DNA from: Pelagibius sp028280305
GTDB taxonomy: Bacteria; Pseudomonadota; Alphaproteobacteria; Kiloniellales; Kiloniellaceae
Assembly (NCBI RefSeq): GCF_965233615.1
Contig: NZ_OZ247495.1
Length of the DNA stretch: 64,000 bases
Reading direction: 5' to 3' (one strand)
The notes beneath the pieces were generated by a model. It was not told the origin of the DNA and ran no database searches. It was given only the letters and a program-made list of their open reading frames with translations. The position numbers and the translations under genes are program-made. Shown here one piece after another: positions 18,410 through 26,310 of the stretch (position 1 is its first letter; each line of letters begins with the position of its first letter).

Positions 18410-19845
18410 CCGCCGCCCGGTCCTCCTCCGCCCGACCCTCTTCCAACTGGTCGCCGCCGGGCTGGTCTCTGCGCCGCCGCCTGCTCGGCCAGCTGCTGCT
18501 GGTCTTCGCCGGTCTGGCGGTGTTGCTTTACCTCTCCGTCCAGGCGGTTGCGGGACGGGCGGCCGATGCGACCCAGGACAACATCCTCGGCGCTTCGGCC
18601 ATCGCCATTGCCGAACAGGTACGGGTGGTGGAAGGCAGCATCACCGTCGACCTGCCCTATGCGGCGCTGGAGATGCTGGGCCTGGCCGGCGAGGACCGCG
18701 TCTTTTATCGCATCGCCGACGGCAAGGGCGCCGTGGTCACCGGCTATGAGGACCTGCCAGCCGGCACGGCACCGGCGAGCGAAGAAGCTCCCCTCTTCTT
18801 CACTGCGGTTTACCGCGGCGACACCGTGCGCGTCGCAACCGCGCGCCGCTCCATCCTGGCCAGCGGTGCGCGGCAAACCGTCCTGATTACGGTTGCCCAG
18901 ACACGCGAAGCCCATGGCGCCCTGACCACCAGTATCGCCCTTTCCGCCGCCGCTGTCGGTGGCGGCTTCCTCGCCCTCGCCGGCCTGCTCGCCTGGATCG
19001 CCATCGCCCGCGCCCTGAAACCGGTACAGGAGATCGAACGTGCCATCGCCGCCCGGGCCTCGGACGACTTCTCAACCCTGGAAACCGCCGCCCCGCGGGA
19101 GATTCTGCCGCTTGTCGATGCCATCAACGACTTCGTTGAGCGCCTGCGCCTGACCCTCGACACCAGTCAACAGTTCATCGCCGAGGCGGCCCACCGCATC
19201 CGCACACCCCTGGCGGCGCTGAAGGCCCAGGCCGAGGTCAGCCTGAAGGCCGGGCCGGAAAAGACGAGCGAGGAGAGCCTGCGCCGCATGCTGCACGCCG
19301 CCGACGAGACCTCGCAGTTGACCACCCAGTTGCTGACCCAGGCGATGGTCGCCTACCGCGCCGAGCGCGCCGAGCGTCAGCGCCTCTCCCTCGCCAGCCT
19401 GGCGCGCACGGCGGCCCGCGACCTGGAAGTCGCCGCCGAGATGCGCGGCATCGACTTTCGCATGGACCTGGCCGAGGGCTTGGATATCCAGGGCGACGAA
19501 ATTGCCTTGCTGGAAGCCATCCGCAATCTGCTGGACAATGCCATCAAGTACGGTCCGCCCGACGACTTCGTGCAGATTACGGTCAAAGCCGATCCGGCGC
19601 CGGAAATCGCCATCGCCGATCACGGACCGGGCATCCCGCGCAAGGACCGTGACCTGGTCTTCGAAAGGTTCCGCCGTGGCGCCGTCGATCCGCGCTCGCT
19701 CGGTTCCGGCCTGGGGCTTTCCATCGTCCGCCAGGTCATGCTGACACACCGCGGCCGGGTGCGCCTGGAGCACAACGAACCGCAGGGCCTCGTCGTACGC
19801 CTGATCTTTCCGCCGGTTCGCAAAACAGCAGGACACCGCGAATGA
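18406..19845 (+). CDS. tctE: Sensor histidine kinase (TctE-like)
   Basis: A 479-residue membrane kinase beginning with an ATGA overlap. It has a first transmembrane helix at about residues 28-48, a periplasmic 2CSK_N-type sensor domain of roughly 120 residues, a second helix near 180-200, then a HAMP-like linker. The phosphoacceptor H263 lies in AEAAHRIRTPLAAL. The ATPase domain has the N box NLLDNAIKYGP, G1 ADHGPGIP and G2 GSGLGLSIV. It probably senses a carboxylate or the adjacent binding protein and phosphorylates the preceding regulator. Confidence 0.88.
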   Translation: MTAARSSSARPSSNWSPPGWSLRRRLLGQLLLVFAGLAVLLYLSVQAVAGRAADATQDNILGASAIAIAEQVRVVEGSITVDLPYAALEMLGLAGEDRVFYRIADGKGAVVTGYEDLPAGTAPASEEAPLFFTAVYRGDTVRVATARRSILASGARQTVLITVAQTREAHGALTTSIALSAAAVGGGFLALAGLLAWIAIARALKPVQEIERAIAARASDDFSTLETAAPREILPLVDAINDFVERLRLTLDTSQQFIAEAAHRIRTPLAALKAQAEVSLKAGPEKTSEESLRRMLHAADETSQLTTQLLTQAMVAYRAERAERQRLSLASLARTAARDLEVAAEMRGIDFRMDLAEGLDIQGDEIALLEAIRNLLDNAIKYGPPDDFVQITVKADPAPEIAIADHGPGIPRKDRDLVFERFRRGAVDPRSLGSGLGLSIVRQVMLTHRGRVRLEHNEPQGLVVRLIFPPVRKTAGHRE

Positions 19846-20900
19846 ACATCCTTGCTCGATGCTTCGCGCCGATGGCGATCACTTTCGCGCTGGCCGCGAA
19901 CCCGGCGCAAGCCTTTGAGATCGAAGAAGCGCGCAGCTACCCTGCGCTGCGCGACGCGGGCGCCAGCGCCGTGCTGCATATCATCGGAACCACCGATGCC
20001 GACACCATGGACGGATTGATCCGCGCCTATCGGGCTCAACAGCCGGAAATCGCGCTGGTCTATCATCAGGCCAGCAGTCGCGATGTCTTCAGCGCAGTCG
20101 AAGGAGGGGAGAGCTTCGACGGCCAATCCTACGATCTGGCGATTTCCTCAGCCATGGACCTTCAGATCAAGTTGGTGAATGACGGCTATGCCCGCCCGCA
20201 CCGCTCTGTCGCCACCGCGCGGCTGCCGCGTTGGGCAAGCTGGCGCGAGCGCATTTTCGGCTTCACCCGGGAACCGGCGGTGATCGCCTATGATCCGCGC
20301 GCCTTCGAGGGGACGCCGCCGCAGTCCCGTTTCGAACTGCTGAGCCTGCTGCGTGGATCGGAGGCCCGTTTTGCGGGACGCGTCGCCACCTACGATCCGA
20401 AAGTCAGCGGGCTTGGTTACCTCTTCGCCACCCAGGACAGCCTGCAATCGGACACCTACTGGCGGCTGATGGAGGTCTTCGGCAACCTCTCGGCCAAGCT
20501 CTCCTGCTGCTCGGGTGAGATGCTCGACCTGCTCGAAGAGGGGGAAATCGCCGTGGCCTACAACGTCCTCGGCTCCTACGCCCAGGCGCGGCGCGATGCC
20601 GGCGCCTCCATCGCCATCGTCTACCCGGAGGACTACACGCTTTTGATGGTCCGCACGGCGCTGATTCCCAAGACAAGCGACAATCCGGGAGTCGCAGGCG
20701 GTTTCGTCGACTTCCTGGTTTCGCCGGAGGGCCAGCGCGTGATTGCCGGGGAAGTGAGCCTCGCCCCAGCCCTGCCGGAGGGCGAAACCGGCACCCTGAT
20801 TCCCGTGCGGCTCGGGCCCGGCCTGCTGGTTTTCCTGGACGGGCTGAAACGCCGCGCTTTCCTCTCGGAATGGGAAGACGCCGTAACGGAGCAGCGTTAG
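19842..20900 (+). CDS. Orphan periplasmic binding protein following TctDE
   Basis: A 352-residue secreted protein with a signal peptide ending near NPAQA. It has the two-lobed type II binding-protein pattern of the iron/spermidine-type family 1 (VLHIIGTTDADTMDGLIRAYRAQQPEI...SYDLAISSAMDLQ...GEIAVAYNVLGSYA). The ATG overlaps the stop of the sensor kinase gene, yet no ABC ATPase or permease is nearby. Translational coupling to the kinase suggests an accessory ligand-presenting subunit for TctE rather than a transporter component. That role is inference; the ligand is unknown. Confidence 0.75.
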   Translation: MNILARCFAPMAITFALAANPAQAFEIEEARSYPALRDAGASAVLHIIGTTDADTMDGLIRAYRAQQPEIALVYHQASSRDVFSAVEGGESFDGQSYDLAISSAMDLQIKLVNDGYARPHRSVATARLPRWASWRERIFGFTREPAVIAYDPRAFEGTPPQSRFELLSLLRGSEARFAGRVATYDPKVSGLGYLFATQDSLQSDTYWRLMEVFGNLSAKLSCCSGEMLDLLEEGEIAVAYNVLGSYAQARRDAGASIAIVYPEDYTLLMVRTALIPKTSDNPGVAGGFVDFLVSPEGQRVIAGEVSLAPALPEGETGTLIPVRLGPGLLVFLDGLKRRAFLSEWEDAVTEQR

Positions 20901-21640
20901 CGGTATTCCGGGTTCGGATGGTCGAAGCGGCAGCCGGCATCCCAGAGGGAACGCTGATTGCCGTGGACCGGAAAGCCGCCGGCGTCCTTCAACAAACGCG
21001 CCAGATGCATCAGGTTCCAGGTCAGGAAAGTCGTGTTGCGATTGGTGAAGTCGTTCTCTGGACCGCCGGAGCCGGGATCCAGGTAGGACGGCCCCGGCCC
21101 GGCCTCGCCCAACCAGGCGGCATCGGCCTGGGGCGGGATTGAATACCCGAGATGCTGTAGAGAATAGAGAATGTTCATTGAGCAATGCTTGGCACCGTCC
21201 TCATTGCCGGTCACAAGACATCCTCCAACCTTGCCGTAATAGGCATACTGCCCTGCTGCGTTCAGGTCGCCGGAGGAGGAATACAGCCGCTCGATCACCT
21301 TGGTGCAAACCGATGATTTTTCACCCAGCCAGATCGGCGTGGTGATCACCAGGATGTCCGCGGCTTTCACCTTGTCGTATAGCGTCGGCCAATCGTCCTG
21401 CGCCCAGCCGTGCTCGGTCATATCGGGGCTGACACCATAGGCGATCGTGTGATCGACGGGCCGCAGGTCCTCCACCGCCACGCCGTTCTTCTCCATGATA
21501 GCCTTTGCGATGTCGATCAGTCCCTGGGTGTGGGATTGCCCGGGGCTGGGTTTCAAGGTGCAGTTCAGGAATAGCGCCTTCAGGTCGCTGAAATCCCACT
21601 TGTTCTGTTTACACCAGCTCTCCTGAAGTTCATTCAACAT
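20897..21640 (-). CDS. Flavodoxin-fold NAD(P)H-dependent oxidoreductase family protein
   Basis: A 247-residue protein of the NADPH-dependent FMN reductase / flavodoxin-like family. The FMN phosphate-binding segment is ALFLNCTLKPSPGQSHTQGL near residue 22-41, and the flavin-contact region is ADILVITTPIWLGEKSSVCTKVIERL. It converges on the binding-protein gene with a four-base overlap of stops. No partner is adjacent; a quinone or nitroaromatic reductase role would be typical for the family but is not shown here. Confidence 0.75.
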   Translation of the reverse strand: MLNELQESWCKQNKWDFSDLKALFLNCTLKPSPGQSHTQGLIDIAKAIMEKNGVAVEDLRPVDHTIAYGVSPDMTEHGWAQDDWPTLYDKVKAADILVITTPIWLGEKSSVCTKVIERLYSSSGDLNAAGQYAYYGKVGGCLVTGNEDGAKHCSMNILYSLQHLGYSIPPQADAAWLGEAGPGPSYLDPGSGGPENDFTNRNTTFLTWNLMHLARLLKDAGGFPVHGNQRSLWDAGCRFDHPNPEYR

Positions 21641-22149
21641 AACCTGCTATCCCTTCCGGTTCGGTTGTGGCGCAAGCCACCCTGGCGCCCGGCGCGGGCC
21701 TGCTCCAGATGCCGCACGGCTTGTCGCAGTTACAAGCTGCATCACACCATTATACGCATCGATACGATCGGCAAATGGCATCGATGAGCCAAGACTAAAC
21801 ATCCGCTTCTGTTTCTTATGTCTCTGGGCGACGTTAGGCTGGTGCTGGAAAACTCTGAAAGATGGAGATGCCCTCTCGCCGAGCGACGTCCCGGGAGACC
21901 TGAATACCGCGGTGTTGGATGCGAAACAGGGAAAACCGGACTCTCGGGAACCGGAGCCCTAGTTTCTAAGGCAGAAGAGGCCCATGTAACCGCAAAGGTC
22001 GCGCTCATCAGAGCCCAACAACACAGCCGGCAAGCAGGCGGTGATACTGACGAGAAGCCAAAAAAGGGGCCAAGTCGGAGGAATGCACCAGACGACCGCC
22101 CCGCGGCCCCGCCGCGGGCGGCGATGCATGATGACTTGGAGGATTAGAG
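21641..22149. other. Intergenic region upstream of the acetoacetate decarboxylase gene
   Basis: About 500 bases without a recognisable gene. Open frames here (for example 21818-22147 +) have no family features and unusual composition, so I do not call them. Two GCATCGAT copies lie near 21754 and 21780. A GC-rich hairpin is at 22096-22121. Divergent promoters for 21640 and 22150 must lie here. Confidence 0.5.
22096..22121 (+). promoter_or_regulatory. GC-rich leader hairpin before the acetoacetate decarboxylase gene
   Basis: CCGCCC plus GCGG (with one bulged C) pairs with CCGC plus GGGCGG around a five-base loop, 28 bases before the start codon. It could be an mRNA leader structure or simply a GC-rich coincidence. 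Confidence 0.3.
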
Positions 22150-22893
22150 ATGACCCCTGAAGAGATCCTCGCCCTACCCTCAATGCCGCCGGGCAATCCC
22201 AGCTATCCGACCGGGCCCTACCGCTTTGTCGGACGGGAATACTTCGTGATCATCTATGAGAGCGACCCGGAAGCGATCCGCCAGCTGGTGCCGGAACCCC
22301 TGGAGCCCGATGGTTCCGGCCAGGTCTACTACGAGTGGATCAACATGCCGGACAGCTCCGGGTTCGGGTCTTATGAGGAATCGGGTGTCGTGATCCCTTG
22401 CCGCTTTCACGGAGAGGCGGTGAACTATACGGCAATGATGTTTCTCAACGACGAACCGCCGATCTCAGCCGGGCGGGAAATCTGGGGCTTCCCAAAGCGT
22501 TGGGGCGAACCCAGCCTGAGGGTCGAGACCGACACCCTGACGGGTAGTTTGCATTACGCCGGCCAGTTGGTCGCACTGGGCACCATGGGTTACAAGCACG
22601 AGAACCTGATCAAGGACCCGAGCAAGCGCAACGAGGCCCTGAAAAAGACGCAGGTGAACCTGAAACTGCTGCCCTGCGTCACCGGCAAACCACTGGTCGC
22701 GCAGCTGGTTGCCTATAATCTGGAAGAAATCGATGTGAAGTTCCACTATGGCGGCCCGGCCCGCCTACACCTCGTGCCTCATGTGAACGCCCCGGTCGCC
22801 GACCTGCCGGTGCGGCACATGATCGGCGGCCGCCACTACAAAGCGGACCTGACCCTGCCCTTCGGGCGCGTCATACATGACTATCTGGCCTGA
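22150..22893 (+). CDS. adc: Acetoacetate decarboxylase family protein
   Basis: A 247-residue protein of the ADC family, which decarboxylates acetoacetate to acetone and CO2 through a Schiff base. The active-site lysine lies in the conserved GREIWGFPKRWGEP at about residues 110-124, and the family's N-terminal GPYRFVGREYFVIIYE is present. GGAGGA nine bases before the ATG is a strong ribosome site. It heads an operon with 3-hydroxybutyrate dehydrogenase and a patatin-like protein, so it probably works in ketone-body or polyhydroxybutyrate metabolism. Some ADC-like proteins have other activities, so the exact reaction is not certain. Confidence 0.87.
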   Translation: MTPEEILALPSMPPGNPSYPTGPYRFVGREYFVIIYESDPEAIRQLVPEPLEPDGSGQVYYEWINMPDSSGFGSYEESGVVIPCRFHGEAVNYTAMMFLNDEPPISAGREIWGFPKRWGEPSLRVETDTLTGSLHYAGQLVALGTMGYKHENLIKDPSKRNEALKKTQVNLKLLPCVTGKPLVAQLVAYNLEEIDVKFHYGGPARLHLVPHVNAPVADLPVRHMIGGRHYKADLTLPFGRVIHDYLA

Positions 22894-22921
22894 CGGCACA
22901 AGACATCGAGGAGACAACGAA

Positions 22922-23704
22922 ATGACCCAGGGCAAGAACGCCATCATCACCGGCTCGACCAGCGGCATCGGCCTCGGTATCGCAGAAGCCATGGCTGCCG
23001 CCGGTATAAATGTGATGTTGAACGGTTTCGGCGACGCAGCGGAAATAGAAGAGACGCGCAAAAAGCTTGCGGCCGATCACGGCGTCAAAGTCGCCTATAA
23101 CGGCGCGGACATGACGAAGCCGGAGGAGATCGAGGCGCTGGTCGCCCAGACAGAAAGCGATTTCGGCCAGGTGGACGTGGTGGTCAACAACGCAGGGATC
23201 CAGAATGTCCAACCGGTGGAGGAATTCCCGGTCGCCAAGTGGGACGCCATCATCGCGATCAATCTGACCAGCTCCTTTCATACCATCCGTTTGACCCTGG
23301 GCGGCATGAAGCAGCGCGGCTGGGGCCGGGTGATCAACATCGCCTCCGCCCACGGCCTGGTCGCCTCGCCTTTCAAATCCGCCTATGTCGCGGCCAAGCA
23401 TGGTGTCCTCGGCCTGACCAAAACGGTCGCTCTGGAGGCCGCCGAGCATGGCGTGACAGTCAATGCGATCTGCCCCGGCTATGTGCTGACACCACTGGTA
23501 CAGATGCAGATTCCGGACACCGCCAAGGCCCGCGGTATCAGCGAGGAGGAGGTGATCCAGAACGTCATGCTCGGCAACCAGCCGACCAAACAGTTCGTCA
23601 CCACGGAGCAACTGGGCGGGCTGGCCGTCTTCCTCTGCGGCGATGCCGCGGCCTCCATTACCGGAGCGGCCCTGCCGGTCGACGGCGGTTGGACGGCCCA
23701 GTGA
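22922..23704 (+). CDS. bdhA: 3-hydroxybutyrate dehydrogenase (SDR)
   Basis: A 260-residue classical short-chain dehydrogenase. The NAD-binding motif is TGSTSGIGLGIAEAMA, NNAG is in VVNNAGIQNVQPVEEFP, and the catalytic Ser and YxxxK are in INIASAHGLVASPFKSAYVAAKHG. The segments HGLVASPFKSAYVAAKHGVLGLTK and NAICPGYVLTPLVQ and QMQIPDTAKARGISEEEVI are typical of D-3-hydroxybutyrate dehydrogenases. The ATG at 22922 has GAGGAG eight bases upstream, whereas the longer frame from 22877 has none. The enzyme interconverts 3-hydroxybutyrate and acetoacetate, matching its upstream decarboxylase neighbour. Confidence 0.93.
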   Translation: MTQGKNAIITGSTSGIGLGIAEAMAAAGINVMLNGFGDAAEIEETRKKLAADHGVKVAYNGADMTKPEEIEALVAQTESDFGQVDVVVNNAGIQNVQPVEEFPVAKWDAIIAINLTSSFHTIRLTLGGMKQRGWGRVINIASAHGLVASPFKSAYVAAKHGVLGLTKTVALEAAEHGVTVNAICPGYVLTPLVQMQIPDTAKARGISEEEVIQNVMLGNQPTKQFVTTEQLGGLAVFLCGDAAASITGAALPVDGGWTAQ

Positions 23705-24756
23705 GCGCCAAAGCCAAATCGGCGCCGCGCGCCATCAACCTGGCGCTCCAGGGCGGCGGCGCCCACGGCGCCTTCACCTGGGGTGTGCTCGACCGCATCC
23801 TGGAAGATGACCGGCTGCATATCGAGGCAATCTCAGGCACCAGCGCCGGGGCGATGAATGCCGCCGTCGTCGCCGACGGGCTGATGCGCGGCGGCAACGA
23901 CGGCGCCCGGCATTGCCTGCATCGCTTCTGGAAAGCCGTCAGCGATGCAGGCCGAACCAGCCCGATCCAACGCTCGCCCATCGACGTCTTCATGGGCAAC
24001 TGGAGTCTGGAAACCTCGCCCAGCTATCTCTTCTTCGACCTCTTGGGCCGCCTCACCTCGCCTTACGAACTCAATCCTCTAAACCTGAATCCGCTGCAGA
24101 GTCTTTTGGAAGAATTCGTCGACTTCGACCGGGTGCGCAGTTGCGACAAGATGAAGATTTTCGTCTCCGCGACCAACGTGGAAACCGGAAGGGTCAAAGT
24201 CTTCGACAGACGCGAACTGACGGCGGACATGGTCATGGCCTCGGCCTGCCTGCCCTTCCTCTTTCAGGCAGTGGAGATCGACGGCGTGCCCTACTGGGAT
24301 GGCGGTTACATGGGCAACCCGGTGCTGTTTCCGTTCTTCAGCCACTGCAACTCGGATGATGTTGTGATCGTCCAGTTAAATCCGATAACCCGGAAAGGCG
24401 CGCCCAAGTCGGCCCGGGAAATCCTCAACCGGGTGAACGAAATCACCTTCAATTCCAGTCTGCTGCGCGATTTTCGCGCCATCCACTTCGTCACCCGGCT
24501 GCTCGACGACGGCAAGCTTGACCCGGATGCCTACAAGAAAGTGCTGATCCACCGTATTGAAGCGGAAGACGAAATCAAGCCGCTGGGCGCTTCCAGCAAA
24601 CTGAACGCTGAGTGGGCGTTTCTGGAGCATCTCTTCGAGATCGGCTATCGGCGCGCCGACGCCTGGCTGGCTGAGAACTTCGAACACCTCGGCGAAAAGG
24701 CAACGGTCGACCTCCACGCCATGTATCAGGGCGATCCCGATCACGCCCGCCAGTAA
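23701..24756 (+). CDS. Patatin-like phospholipase
   Basis: A 351-residue protein with the patatin oxyanion motif QGGGAHGAFTWGVLD near residues 17-31, the nucleophile serine in GTSAGAMNA (GxSxG), and the catalytic Asp in WDGGYMGNP (DGG). I start it at the GTG at 23701, which overlaps the TGA of bdhA and lies just before the domain. Co-transcription with ADC and 3-hydroxybutyrate dehydrogenase suggests a role in PHB granule or membrane-lipid turnover, but no direct evidence is present. Confidence 0.88.
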   Translation: MSAKAKSAPRAINLALQGGGAHGAFTWGVLDRILEDDRLHIEAISGTSAGAMNAAVVADGLMRGGNDGARHCLHRFWKAVSDAGRTSPIQRSPIDVFMGNWSLETSPSYLFFDLLGRLTSPYELNPLNLNPLQSLLEEFVDFDRVRSCDKMKIFVSATNVETGRVKVFDRRELTADMVMASACLPFLFQAVEIDGVPYWDGGYMGNPVLFPFFSHCNSDDVVIVQLNPITRKGAPKSAREILNRVNEITFNSSLLRDFRAIHFVTRLLDDGKLDPDAYKKVLIHRIEAEDEIKPLGASSKLNAEWAFLEHLFEIGYRRADAWLAENFEHLGEKATVDLHAMYQGDPDHARQ

Positions 24757-24763
24757 ATGAAGT

Positions 24764-24799
24764 TGCGCCACGACACGAGGGGGCTCGCATCGTGGCGCA
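24764..24799. terminator. Two-tier hairpin between convergent genes
   Basis: TGCGCCACGA (24764-24773) pairs perfectly with TCGTGGCGCA (24790-24799). After a CA/CA mismatch, CGAG pairs with CTCG around a GGGG loop. It lies just after the patatin stop and 59 bases from the end of the convergent EF-hand gene, so it probably ends transcription for one or both strands. No strong T-run follows. Confidence 0.65.
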
Positions 24800-24857
24800 G
24801 GGCACCGAGGCCGGAGAGATCGGGGGGTGGCCTCCGGGCCCTTAAAGCAGATCGGTT

Positions 24858-25376
24858 CTAACTGTCGGAGTCCTCGTCGACGTCGCGGTCACGTCCCTTG
24901 CCGCGTTTGAAGTCTGAGCGGTCAATCACGCCGTCCTCGTTCCGGTCCATGCGCTGAACCATCTGGCCCAGCGGGCGGTTGACCTCCGCCAAGGTGACCT
25001 GACCGTCGCCGTCGGCATCAAGCCGCTGGAACCCATCCACCATGCGCTCGCGCATGAAGTCGAGCCAGAGCCCTTCAAACTCGGCCAGGCTGAGGGATTG
25101 GCTCTGGTCGCCGTCAAAGGCGGCAAAGCGTTCGTCGCGGACCTGGTCGATTTCCGCCTGACTCACCGCGCCGTCGCCGTCGCTGTCGAAGTACCGCAAC
25201 ATGGTGGCCATGCGCCCGCCGTGACCACCCATTCCGGGCCCACCACCATAACCTTGGCTGCAGTGGGACGATCCACCATGCCCCCGCCAGCGCCCGTCTG
25301 CTTGGGCCGCGACCGCCGCGGCGCCGACACCGAGAACCACAACGGCTGCAATTGCGATCTTGGTTGTCTTGTTCAT
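24858..25376 (-). CDS. Secreted EF-hand calcium-binding protein
   Basis: A 172-residue protein with a signal peptide (MNKTTKIAIAAVVVLGVG...AAQA), a Gly/His-rich linker, then four EF-hand loops: DSDGDGAVSQAE, DGDQSQSLSLAE, DADGDGQVTLAE and DRNEDGVIDRSD, ending in an Asp/Lys-rich tail. Loops 1, 3 and 4 have good calcium-ligand patterns. The ATG at 25376 is preceded by GAGGTG, so I prefer it to the ATG at 25394. It is divergent from a two-component system with a His/acid-rich sensor loop, suggesting that metal or calcium homeostasis links them. Confidence 0.85.
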   Translation of the reverse strand: MNKTTKIAIAAVVVLGVGAAAVAAQADGRWRGHGGSSHCSQGYGGGPGMGGHGGRMATMLRYFDSDGDGAVSQAEIDQVRDERFAAFDGDQSQSLSLAEFEGLWLDFMRERMVDGFQRLDADGDGQVTLAEVNRPLGQMVQRMDRNEDGVIDRSDFKRGKGRDRDVDEDSDS

Positions 25377-25587
25377 GGAAAACACCTCGTTCATTTATGA
25401 TTGCTGTCGATGCTTCCTAGATAGAGAGCCGATGTCGCAAAAGTTCACCAGGATCGGCGGGTCATTGTCTCAAGCTGTCGCCGGACCCAGGGCCTGATAC
25501 ATTTGGTTACACTTTTTCTGGTCGTCGCGACGCAAGCGACCCTATAGATGAGGGGTAGCCGCCCGCCAACAGACGCTCAAAGGCACT

Positions 25588-26310
25588 ATGGATACCAGTC
25601 CGCACATTCTGGTCGTCGACGATCACCGCGACATCAGGGACCTGCTTGGCAAATATCTAGCCAAGAACGGGTTGCGGGTCAGCCTCGCCGAGAATGTGGC
25701 TGCGGCCCGCCGGCTGATGAAAGCCGCCGCCGTCGATCTTGTCGTCCTGGACATCATGATGCCCGGTGAGGATGGCCTGGCGCTCTGCCGTCAACTCCGC
25801 GCTACTTCCGACATTCCGGTCATTCTGGTGACCGCCATGACCGAGGAGACCGATCGCGTGATCGGCCTGGAGGTTGGCGCCGACGACTATGTGACCAAAC
25901 CGTTCAACCCGCGCGAACTGCTGGCCCGGATCAAGGCGGTCCTCAGGCGCAGCACAGCCGTGCCGCGGCCCCGCGATAGCCTGGAACAGCGGCGTTTGCG
26001 TTTCGGCCGCTGGACTTTGGACAGCGAGCGGCGCGAGTTGCTGGACGAAAAGTCCGTTGCCGTCCCGCTGAGCACGGCGGAGTTCAACCTGTTGTCGGCC
26101 TTCCTGAAGCGGCCCGGCATCGTGCTCTCCCGCGAGCAGTTGCTGGATCTGACCAGTGGCCGGGCGGCACAGGTCTTCGACCGCAGTATCGACAATCAGG
26201 TCAGCCGCCTGCGCAAGAAGATCGAGCGCGATGCCAAGAAGCCGGCGCTCATAAAGACGGTCTGGGGTGGCGGTTATCTCTTTACGCCCGCAGTGGAGGC
26301 GGTCGACTGA
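25588..26310 (+). CDS. OmpR-family response regulator
   Basis: A 240-residue regulator with receiver acidic residues in VVDDHRD, the phosphoacceptor D55 in LVVLDIMMPGEDG, the lysine in YVTKPFN, and a winged-helix domain ending in SIDNQVSRLRKKIE...TVWGGGYLF. AAAGG five bases before the ATG supports the start. It shares one base with the kinase gene that follows. It resembles the OmpR/TorR-type branch. Targets are unknown; the divergent EF-hand gene is the obvious candidate. Confidence 0.88.
   Translation: MDTSPHILVVDDHRDIRDLLGKYLAKNGLRVSLAENVAAARRLMKAAAVDLVVLDIMMPGEDGLALCRQLRATSDIPVILVTAMTEETDRVIGLEVGADDYVTKPFNPRELLARIKAVLRRSTAVPRPRDSLEQRRLRFGRWTLDSERRELLDEKSVAVPLSTAEFNLLSAFLKRPGIVLSREQLLDLTSGRAAQVFDRSIDNQVSRLRKKIERDAKKPALIKTVWGGGYLFTPAVEAVD

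Noticed and set aside
21818..22147. A 109-codon open frame just upstream of the acetoacetate decarboxylase gene
   Set aside because: No hydrophobic core, motif or ribosome site; residues are Arg/Pro/Glu-rich and the frame covers the likely promoter and leader.
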